The notes under the pieces are model-generated. The model was given only the letters and a program-made list of their open reading frames with translations. It searched no databases and was not told the DNA's origin. A stretch of DNA of 12,838 nucleotides, taken from contig JAJFIE010000476.1 of the NCBI GenBank assembly GCA_021775275.1, positions 1 to 12,838 on the forward strand, written 5' to 3'. This document shows, piece by piece, positions 6,589 through 12,509 of the stretch. The stretch is from Rhodospirillales bacterium. GTDB taxonomy: Bacteria > Pseudomonadota > Alphaproteobacteria > Rhodospirillales > Casp-alpha2. Every line of letters starts with the position of its first letter. Position 1 is the stretch's first letter. The translations under genes were made by a program, and so were the position numbers.

Positions 6589-9132
6589 ATGACAGATAAC
6601 GTCTATAACATCGACCGTATCGATCCCGGCGCCGCGCCGGAAGGTTCCAAGGATGACGTGGCTCTGCCGCACTATGTGCCGGCGCCATGTCAGGTCGCGT
6701 GCCCGGTAGGCACCGATGCGCCGTCCTATATCGGTTATATCTGGGAAGGTAAGATTGAGGAAGCCTATGAGGCCATCACGGCGACCAACCCGTTCAGTTC
6801 CATCTGTGGTCGGGTTTGCGATGCGCCGTGCGAGCCAGCCTGTCGTCGTGCAGATAGTGACGGCGCCATCGGTATTCGCAACCTGAAACGCTATGTGATG
6901 GACAAGCTGGGCAAGGACTTCCGCTTGCCGGTCAGCGAGGTCACACAGAAACAAACCGTCGGTATCGTCGGTGGCGGACCGGCTGGCCTGACAGCGGCGC
7001 AGGATCTGGCCGAAGCCGGATACGAGGTTCATGTCTATGAAATGACCGACCGTCTGGGCGGCATGATGATCTGGGGTATTCCCGCATTTCGTCTGCCAGT
7101 TGGTATCATTGACGAAGATATCGAGCGCATGATGGCCCATTGTCCCGGTATTAAAGTCCACCTGAACACCCCCCTTGGTGATGAAGGTGTCACGCTGGAC
7201 GAATTAAAAGAACGCCATGACGCGGTTCTGCTCACCATCGGGGCATGGTGGGGCAAGTCCATGAAAGTCGAAGGCGATGATAATGAGCGCGTCGTCGATG
7301 GTGTTAGCTACCTGCGCCGTATCAACAACGGTGAACGCCCGAAGACACCGGAAGTTGTGACCGTCATTGGCGGCGGCGATGTGGCCATGGATGCTTGTCG
7401 TGCTGCCAAACGGATGCCCGGTTGCAAGGACGTCAAAGTTATCTACCGTCGCAGTCCGGAAGAAATTCCCGCCCGCAAAGACGAGTTGGAAGGCGCTCTG
7501 AAAGAAAACATCGAGTTTATCTATAATGAGCAGCCCGTAGCCATGATCCCCGATGGCGACAACCTGAAGCTACGCTGTGTGCGGACCGAGATGGGGGAGC
7601 CCGATGAGGATGGTCGCCGCCGTCCCATCAACGTGGAGGGCAGCGAACACGATATTGACTGCGGTATGGTCATTATGGCTGTGGGACAGCAGTCCGAAAG
7701 CACCCATCTGGAAGCAAAAGGCCTGATGGATCGGGATCGGGTAAAAACCGACTGGGAGACCATGCAAACCAGTGACCCGAAGGTGTTTGCCGCAGGGGAC
7801 GGTGCGTTTGGCGGCTCAACCATCGTTATGGCCATGCAGCACGGTCACCGTGCGGCCTATTACGTGAAAGCGTCCCTTCAGGGCCACGAAAACGTCGTTC
7901 CCTATCGCACGCCCTTCCGCACACGGGATGTTCCCGTCTCACAGGACCCCGAATGGGAGCTTTTCCACCGTGAGGAGCAGGCCTTCCACGGACTGGGTGA
8001 TGATCCGGTTTCCTTTCCGGAAATTGAGACCACCTATGACGAATTAAGCGCCCGCAAGGAAGCTGCCCGCTGCTATCGTTGCGATGTGGAGACCGGTGCG
8101 TCCGATTACACGGTGCATAACCGTGAAGATATCTTTGTCATGGCGCGTACCGCACCAGAGGACGAACGAACCCAGTTTGCCATGTTGCACAAACGATTGC
8201 TGCCGCGTGACAATCCCTATCCGGAAGGTGGAAAACCCAGCTTTGATGATCTGGTGTTCCTTCCCGCCAACCTGTCACGTCTGGTGATTGATCCTTATCG
8301 GGACGCCTGTAACGTAACAACACAGATTGCAGGGAAACTGACCTCGGCTTCACCCGGCCTCATTACCGGGTTTGATGATGCGCCGGACGAAGTGCGCGAA
8401 GACGTGGGCGCAGGGATCGCCGATCATGGCGGCGCATATGTGGGTCGACGGCCACTTCCGGGTGTCGAGAACTGGTTACAGCTTGTTGACGGACCAGGCG
8501 ACATGAATGCCGCCGCATCAGGCTACATTCTGCTCGACGCCAAGGGTGACTATGTTGCGTTCAAAGCGGCAGCGGGCGACAAGCTATGCGGTGTGGTGCT
8601 GACCCATGATGATCTCGCGGACCGGTTAGCGAAATCACTCGAGGCTGAATTGGATGTCGTCCTGCTCGATGGCACCGGTGGCGCTGGTGAAGCCTGGAGC
8701 GAACTGCACGCCAATTGTGATCTGGAACTGATGCGCGATACCATCCAGTGCTTGCGGAGTATGAACCGCGAAGAAGATGTGACGCCACTGTACTTCGGTG
8801 GTCTGCGCTCCGGCACTGACATCGCGAAGGCCATTTCTTTAGGCTGTCGGGCAGGCATCCTTGGCATTGCAGCGGCAATGGCCGCTGGTGGCACGGTGGA
8901 AAACGGTGCGATATCGTTCTACTCCGATTACAGCCGTGAGGACCGTCGGGAAGGGATTGCCAATATCCTGAAAGCCAGTGCGGGCGAAGCGTCCATCATG
9001 GCGCGCTGCACCGGCAAGACAGATGTCCACAATCTGGAGCCGGAAGATTTGCGTTCGGTCACCATCGCCACGGCGCGGGCGGCACGTATTCCCCTTGCCG
9101 GGACTCACCGTTTCCTGGAGGCGGCTGAATAA
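6589..9132 (+). CDS. GltD-like FAD/NAD(P)H oxidoreductase with degenerate FMN-barrel C-terminal extension
   Basis: This 847-aa protein has a GltD-type reductase (about 1-500) that would carry electrons from NAD(P)H through FAD and 4Fe-4S clusters to the adjacent FMN synthase. Cys34, Cys38, Cys73, Cys77, Cys81 and Cys85 form the N-terminal cluster region. FAD binding is shown by GGGPAG (128-133) and AAGDGAFGG (401-409). NAD(P)H binding is shown by GGGDVAMD (261-268). CYRC (495-498) ends the GltD part. Ordinary GltD is about 470-490 aa, so residues 500-847 are extra. From about 553 they resemble a decayed copy of the neighbour's FMN barrel, with GGLRSGTDIAKAISLGCRAG at 737-756, but without the 3Fe-4S cysteines and the GEGG motif. 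ATG 6589 follows a GGAGAGGG site; GTG 6586 is possible. A 9-bp-stem terminator follows the gene. Confidence 0.9.
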   Translation: MTDNVYNIDRIDPGAAPEGSKDDVALPHYVPAPCQVACPVGTDAPSYIGYIWEGKIEEAYEAITATNPFSSICGRVCDAPCEPACRRADSDGAIGIRNLKRYVMDKLGKDFRLPVSEVTQKQTVGIVGGGPAGLTAAQDLAEAGYEVHVYEMTDRLGGMMIWGIPAFRLPVGIIDEDIERMMAHCPGIKVHLNTPLGDEGVTLDELKERHDAVLLTIGAWWGKSMKVEGDDNERVVDGVSYLRRINNGERPKTPEVVTVIGGGDVAMDACRAAKRMPGCKDVKVIYRRSPEEIPARKDELEGALKENIEFIYNEQPVAMIPDGDNLKLRCVRTEMGEPDEDGRRRPINVEGSEHDIDCGMVIMAVGQQSESTHLEAKGLMDRDRVKTDWETMQTSDPKVFAAGDGAFGGSTIVMAMQHGHRAAYYVKASLQGHENVVPYRTPFRTRDVPVSQDPEWELFHREEQAFHGLGDDPVSFPEIETTYDELSARKEAARCYRCDVETGASDYTVHNREDIFVMARTAPEDERTQFAMLHKRLLPRDNPYPEGGKPSFDDLVFLPANLSRLVIDPYRDACNVTTQIAGKLTSASPGLITGFDDAPDEVREDVGAGIADHGGAYVGRRPLPGVENWLQLVDGPGDMNAAASGYILLDAKGDYVAFKAAAGDKLCGVVLTHDDLADRLAKSLEAELDVVLLDGTGGAGEAWSELHANCDLELMRDTIQCLRSMNREEDVTPLYFGGLRSGTDIAKAISLGCRAGILGIAAAMAAGGTVENGAISFYSDYSREDRREGIANILKASAGEASIMARCTGKTDVHNLEPEDLRSVTIATARAARIPLAGTHRFLEAAE

Positions 9133-9160
9133 GCCGGATTTTCCAACGATAAACATGGAA

Positions 9161-9188
9161 AAGGGCGACCCCGAGTCGCCCTTTTTTT
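9161..9188. terminator. Bidirectional intrinsic terminator after the reductase gene
   Basis: A perfect 9-bp stem AAGGGCGAC (9161-9169) and GTCGCCCTT (9175-9183) with a 5-base loop is followed by a run of seven Ts (9182-9188). An A-run on the left side gives the opposite strand a shorter U-tail as well. It ends the right-arm operon 3735-9132 and can also stop the converging transcript from 9258-9755. GlnT further right therefore needs its own promoter. Confidence 0.9.
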
Positions 9189-9257
9189 ATCTGATTACGC
9201 CCGAGTGGGGAATTTTTTGCCATTCGTTATAGGGGAAGCAGGAAAATTCTGCCGATT

Positions 9258-9755
9258 TCATGCGGCCCCGTCGTCGGATTCTTTGTTCCGGGAAATAGCT
9301 GGTTCTTCACTCAGATTCTCAATCGCCTGTAACAATGCCAATCCGGTATTCATACCGTTCTGAATATTGCTGATCATGGCCGGGTTGCTTGCCTCTCCGG
9401 TTCCGGGGACAGCGTTGTCAGCGTTCATTGTCGCCTGCGCCATCATGCGACGACGGATTTCTTCGGCCACCATCGTCTCAATCTGACCACGCTGTTCAGC
9501 AGGCATTTCTTCCAGTTGTTCCTCGCTAAGCCCCATGGCTTCAAGGATTTTCTCGCGGAGCTCTTCCATCTTTCGCGCCTGTATTTCGGCCACATAAGCC
9601 TGGAAACCTTTCTCGCGCATTTCGTCTATGACAGTGGGTTCCACATCCTCGGCATTGCTTTTGACGTCGGCGCTTTTGGCCTGACTGGCGGGTTCGGTTG
9701 ATTTTTGTGATGCGTACAAATTCGATTGTGGTACGCCCGGTATGTCAGTCTGCAT
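9258..9755 (-). CDS. Conserved hypothetical protein, charged and coiled-coil-rich (165 aa)
   Basis: I do not recognise a characterised family. The protein has a polar Ser/Ala/Lys-rich N-terminus (1-40), a strongly charged helical section (about 43-108) with heptad-like spacing and the stretch EEMPAEQRGQIETMVAEEI (82-100), and a C-terminal part ending in Asp/Gly/Ala residues. There is no signal peptide, membrane segment or cysteine, so a soluble oligomeric protein is likely. The start ATG has GGAAG upstream. It is convergent with the reductase gene, sharing its terminator, and divergent from glnT. A strong sigma-54-type promoter lies about 75 bases upstream of its start codon, so it is probably expressed under a sigma-54-dependent signal such as nitrogen limitation. 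The function is unknown. Confidence 0.75.
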   Translation of the reverse strand: MQTDIPGVPQSNLYASQKSTEPASQAKSADVKSNAEDVEPTVIDEMREKGFQAYVAEIQARKMEELREKILEAMGLSEEQLEEMPAEQRGQIETMVAEEIRRRMMAQATMNADNAVPGTGEASNPAMISNIQNGMNTGLALLQAIENLSEEPAISRNKESDDGAA

Positions 9756-9829
9756 GATATTTCTTCCTCAGATGCGTTCAATCTCGGTCATTCAGATGGC
9801 ATGAAGTCGGTCTGTTTTATGGAGAAGAA

Positions 9830-9846
9830 TGCAACTTTCAGGCCAA
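9830..9846 (-). promoter_or_regulatory. Sigma-54 (-24/-12) promoter for the coiled-coil gene 9258-9755
   Basis: On the minus strand the sequence is TTGGCCTGAAAGTTGCA. It agrees with TTGGCACG-N4-TTGCA at 11 of the 13 defined positions, including the invariant GG and GC ten bases apart. Transcription would start near 9819, giving a 5' leader of about 64 bases before ATG 9755. An NtrC-type enhancer was not recognised nearby, so the activator is unknown. Confidence 0.65.
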
Positions 9847-9871
9847 TTTTCACCGTGTGTACTGGTTGTCA

Positions 9872-9888
9872 CCGGTGTTAAAGTTGCA
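9872..9888 (+). promoter_or_regulatory. Weak -24/-12-like element toward glnT
   Basis: The sequence CCGGTGTTAAAGTTGCA has GG and GC ten bases apart and a perfect TTGCA, but the middle CACG is not kept (about 7 of 13 positions). It shares the nine bases AAAGTTGCA with the facing element at 9830-9846, so the two form a 9-bp inverted repeat. Transcription would start near 9899. The rival for glnT expression is a sigma-70 -10 box TATAAT (9920-9925), whose -35 region is poor. Confidence 0.35.
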
Positions 9889-9919
9889 GGAACGGGCTGG
9901 ATTCTGAAACCCTATTGGT

Positions 9920-9925
9920 TATAAT
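9920..9925 (+). promoter_or_regulatory. Candidate sigma-70 -10 box upstream of glnT
   Basis: This is a perfect TATAAT hexamer with no good -35 hexamer at 16-18 bp upstream, so activator help would be needed. The start site would be near 9932, leaving a leader of about 108 bases before ATG 10040. Confidence 0.3.
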
Positions 9926-9948
9926 CTGAGGAAACTTTTTTTACCGAT

Positions 9949-9975
9949 TGAGTGGGTGTGCCGTCGATCCACTCA
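9949..9975 (+). other. Inverted repeat in the glnT leader
   Basis: The arms TGAGTGG (9949-9955) and CCACTCA (9969-9975) are perfectly complementary around a 13-base loop. The element lies about 65 bases before the glnT start codon and has no U-run. It may be an RNA hairpin in the leader or an operator; its role is unknown. Confidence 0.35.
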
Positions 9976-10039
9976 TGTTTTTCAATCCGCAACACAAATT
10001 TCCATCGAACGGCACGATGACAGGGAAGGAGACCTCTCC

Positions 10040-11347
10040 ATGGCAGTTGATTTGGCAAAAGTCGCCAAGGACAAAAAGCTCAAATATTTTTTGATTAGTT
10101 TTGTCGATCTGTTCGGCGTCCTGCGGGCCAAGCTGGTTCCCGCCCGGGCAATCGGCGGTATGCAGAAAGACGGCGCCGGTTTCGCCGGCTTCGCGTCCTG
10201 GTTGGACATGACGCCCGCACACCCCGATATGTTTGCTCTGCCTGATCCGGATAGCATGATCATACTGCCGTGGAAGAAGGACGTCGCCTGGGTCGCCGCT
10301 GATCTTTACATGGAGGACAAGCCGGTCCAGGCATCACCCCGCGTGGCGTTGAAGACGCAAATCGCGAAGGCCGCCAAGATGGGTTATACCTTCAAAACAG
10401 GCCTGGAGTGCGAATACCACCTGATTAATGCTGATGGCTCGGATATCTTTGACGAGCGGGATATTCAGGAAAAGCCCTGTTACGACCAGAGCGCCCTGAT
10501 GCGCCGGTATGATGTGATCTCCGAGATTTGCGACGCCATGGTATCGCTGGGCTGGGGGCCCTACCAAAACGACCACGAAGACGCCAACGGCCAGTGGGAA
10601 ATGAACTGGGAATATGACGATGTCCTGAAGACTGCGGACCGTCATGTGTTTTTTAAATACATGGTGAAGACCGTTGCTGAAAATCATGGCATGCGCGCGA
10701 CCTTCATGCCCAAACCATTTATGAATCTGACGGGCAACGGTTGTCATATTAATGCGTCTCTATGGGACAAGACGGGCAAGAAGAACATGTTCCAGGACCC
10801 CAAGGGTGAACTGGGCCTGAGCAACGTCGCCTACACCTTCCTGGGCGGCGTGATCAAAAATGTGGAAGCATTGTGCTCCATGTTCAATCCGGCGGTGAAC
10901 AGCTACAAACGTATCAATGCGCCGCGCACCACATCGGGGGCAACCTGGTCACCCAATACCATCACTTATGGCGGAAATAACCGGACGCACATGGTGCGCA
11001 TCCCGGAAGCCAACCGGATCGAATTCCGTCTGGCTGACGGCGCCATGAATCCCTATCTGGCGCCGGCGGCGTTACTGGCCTGTGGCCTTCAGGGTGTCAA
11101 AGACAAGATTGATCCGGGCAAACGTCTCGACATCGACATGTACGCCGAGGGTCATAAGGTCCGTGGCGCCAAAAAACTCCCGTTCAACCTGCTGGATGCG
11201 CTTCGAATGACGGATAAGAGCAAGTTTGTTCGTGAAGCCATGGGTGATGAACTCATTGATGCCTATGTGAAACTCAAGATGGACGAGTGGCAGAGCTATA
11301 TGCACCATCTGACGCAGTGGGAACGCGACCACACGCTGGACTGCTGA
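10040..11347 (+). CDS. glnT: Type III glutamine synthetase family protein GlnT (possible gamma-glutamylmethylamide synthetase)
   Basis: This 435-aa ligase has the usual length of the GlnT/TIGR03105 group, which includes proteins proposed as gamma-glutamylmethylamide synthetase (GMAS, gmaS). It would use ATP to join methylamine or ammonia to glutamate. Its opening, with KYFLISFVDLFGVLRAKLVP and then KDGAGFAGF (Asp44 at the Asp50 position), is typical of GlnT. Active-site motifs are TGLECEYHL, NDHEDANGQWEMNW (177-190), GNGCHINASLWD (232-243), NSYKRI (287-292), NNRTHMVRIP and NRIEFRLADGAMNPYL. The NSYKR flap reads INAPRTTSGATWS and lacks the flap Glu of ammonia-using GS. There is no NLYDLPP adenylylation site. 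ATG 10040 is preceded by GGAAGGAG at 8-base spacing. It stands alone between two terminators with its own promoter region, downstream of the GOGAT-like operon it probably serves. Family is firm; substrate is inferred. Confidence 0.92.
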   Translation: MAVDLAKVAKDKKLKYFLISFVDLFGVLRAKLVPARAIGGMQKDGAGFAGFASWLDMTPAHPDMFALPDPDSMIILPWKKDVAWVAADLYMEDKPVQASPRVALKTQIAKAAKMGYTFKTGLECEYHLINADGSDIFDERDIQEKPCYDQSALMRRYDVISEICDAMVSLGWGPYQNDHEDANGQWEMNWEYDDVLKTADRHVFFKYMVKTVAENHGMRATFMPKPFMNLTGNGCHINASLWDKTGKKNMFQDPKGELGLSNVAYTFLGGVIKNVEALCSMFNPAVNSYKRINAPRTTSGATWSPNTITYGGNNRTHMVRIPEANRIEFRLADGAMNPYLAPAALLACGLQGVKDKIDPGKRLDIDMYAEGHKVRGAKKLPFNLLDALRMTDKSKFVREAMGDELIDAYVKLKMDEWQSYMHHLTQWERDHTLDC

Positions 11348-11379
11348 TATCCATCGCCGTCATTGCGGCGTATATGTTT

Positions 11380-11415
11380 AAAGGCCGGGTCATCTCTTGA
11401 CGATCCGGCCTTTTT
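11380..11415 (+). terminator. Intrinsic terminator after glnT
   Basis: The stem AAAGGCCGG (11380-11388) pairs with CCGGCCTTT (11405-11413), with further inner pairing down to a TCTT loop (11395-11398). The T-run is 11411-11415. A small CGCCG/CGGCG hairpin precedes it at 11355-11370. It ends the glnT transcript. Confidence 0.88.
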
Positions 11416-11422
11416 AGTTGTT

Positions 11423-11821
11423 ATGTGCGGGATGACCTACACCCGCGCCGCTGCCTTGGAAAAACCTCTGTTCGACCCGTCCGGTTTCGACACTCTGGTC
11501 GTTGTGGCGGGGGTTGAAGCCGTGGTTAATCTGGCAGGTGTATTTGAGAGCGAAGCGCGCAAACGGATAACGCACATAGAAGCGGCGGTGAATGGATCCG
11601 ATCTATCCGCCATTGAGAGCGCTACCCATGCGTTGGGCAGCAGTGCGGGAACCTTCGGTGCGCAGAGAATCCATATTCTGGCGCGGGCGGCGGAAGCTGC
11701 CTGTGTGGAAGACGATGCAGAACTCGCCATTTCACTGAGCCGGGATATTCTTGAAATTGCAGATGAATCCCTGAACCTCGCGACCGCCTATGTTGCCACT
11801 CTGGCGCCAGCCCCCGTTTGA
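11423..11821 (+). CDS. HPt (histidine phosphotransfer) domain-like protein, 132 aa
   Basis: This is a small all-helical protein likely to pass phosphate between two-component partners. The stretch AIESATHALGSSAGTFGAQR (63-82) matches the HPt helix around its phosphorylated histidine, here His69. The usual H-x-L-K-G-S motif reads HALGSS, so the conserved lysine is replaced by Gly72. The frame is open back to 11363, but those codons are the glnT terminator hairpin, so a start at ATG 11423 or ATG 11432 is more credible. Neither has a good ribosome-binding site. No kinase or response regulator lies beside it. The fold call is moderately sure; partners are unknown, and it may be poorly expressed or depend on read-through from glnT. 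Confidence 0.65.
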   Translation: MCGMTYTRAAALEKPLFDPSGFDTLVVVAGVEAVVNLAGVFESEARKRITHIEAAVNGSDLSAIESATHALGSSAGTFGAQRIHILARAAEAACVEDDAELAISLSRDILEIADESLNLATAYVATLAPAPV

Positions 11822-11828
11822 ACTCCGT

Positions 11829-11842
11829 TTGACCTAGGTCAA
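11829..11842 (+). promoter_or_regulatory. FNR/FixK/DNR-type binding box
   Basis: TTGACCTAGGTCAA is a perfect 14-bp palindrome fitting the TTGA-N6-TCAA half-sites read by CRP/FNR-family regulators (FNR, FixK, DNR/NNR). Its centre at 11835.5 lies exactly 41.5 bp before the start site predicted from the TATAAA box at 11865-11870 (start near 11877), the classic class II activator position. It should drive the hemerythrin-like gene when oxygen is low or NO is present, depending on the regulator. Confidence 0.78.
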
Positions 11843-11864
11843 CGCCCTGTTTCTTTGAAATGCG

Positions 11865-11870
11865 TATAAA
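11865..11870 (+). promoter_or_regulatory. -10 box of the hemerythrin-like gene
   Basis: TATAAA is correctly placed relative to the FNR/FixK-type box, with transcription expected from about 11877. This excludes an in-frame ATG at 11860 as a start codon and supports translation from 11920, with a leader of about 43 bases. Confidence 0.6.
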
Positions 11871-11919
11871 CACCGGATGCGGCCGCAGTGTGCATTCGCG
11901 GTCTGGAAGGATGTGGTGG

Positions 11920-12486
11920 ATGAGTGCGACCATTGACAAGTTACGCGACGAACATCGGAAAATGGCGAAACTGCTGGGTCTTCTGAACCGGGAGATTCAA
12001 GCCTTCGGCGAGAACAAATCGGTGGATTTAGAACTGGTTGAAAGCATTCTGGAATACAACCTCCTCTTCCCCGATGCTTGCCATCACCCAAAGGAAGATG
12101 TGGTGTTTCAGTGTTTGTGTGAACGTGATCCTGAGGCCGCCAAGGCCGTCGGCGATTTGGCTGAGGAACATGAAGAGCTTCATGCCCTTACCAGTCGCTT
12201 TGCCATGGCTGTGCAAAATGTTCTGCAAGATTATGAACTGCCGCGCGACTGGTTTTATGAAGTTGCTGATGAATATATGCGGTTCATGCGTCGCCATATG
12301 CAGATGGAGGAAGTGGTCTTTTTCCCTGCGGCCGAGCGTATCCTGACGGAGGATGACTGGAAGGCTGTCGATGCGCGGGTGTTCAGCAAAGTTGATCCGT
12401 TGTTTGATGATCATGCGGATGAGCGCTATGAGTCTCTCCGTCAGGCAATTTTGCTTTCCGAAGGCGAAGCTGGCGCAGCGGCATAA
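11920..12486 (+). CDS. Hemerythrin-like domain protein (188 aa)
   Basis: This is a cytoplasmic four-helix-bundle protein predicted to hold a non-haem di-iron site that binds O2 or NO, or takes part in iron sensing or repair. Candidate ligands follow the hemerythrin HHE pattern: His12 in DEHRKM, His55/His56 and Glu59 in CHHPKEDVVF, His84 and His88 in EEHEELH, and His126 with Glu130/Glu131 in RHMQMEEVVFFP. There is no membrane segment or signal peptide. ATG 11920 is chosen because GGAAGG (11905-11910) sits 9 bases before it; ATG 11911 directly abuts that site, and ATG 11860 precedes the predicted transcription start. The FNR/FixK-type promoter upstream suggests induction under low oxygen or nitrosative conditions. 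The next gene follows after 23 bases and may be co-transcribed. Confidence 0.9.
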   Translation: MSATIDKLRDEHRKMAKLLGLLNREIQAFGENKSVDLELVESILEYNLLFPDACHHPKEDVVFQCLCERDPEAAKAVGDLAEEHEELHALTSRFAMAVQNVLQDYELPRDWFYEVADEYMRFMRRHMQMEEVVFFPAAERILTEDDWKAVDARVFSKVDPLFDDHADERYESLRQAILLSEGEAGAAA

Positions 12487-12509
12487 TAACAGATACCGGA
12501 CCCGACTAT

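Noticed and set aside
5885..6688. Long open frame (267 codons) on the minus strand inside the FMN synthase gene
   Set aside because: It is a codon-use shadow of the plus-strand gene, with no ribosome-binding site or recognisable domain.
6544..7161. Long minus-strand open frame across the synthase/reductase junction
   Set aside because: It lies opposite clearly conserved GltD cysteine and Rossmann motifs and has no protein family features.
11363..11422. Upstream start of the HPt-like gene at 11363
   Set aside because: These codons overlap the glnT terminator stem-loop, and no ribosome-binding site precedes them.
11860..11919. Start of the hemerythrin-like gene at ATG 11860
   Set aside because: The FNR-type box and -10 box place the transcription start near 11877, downstream of this ATG.
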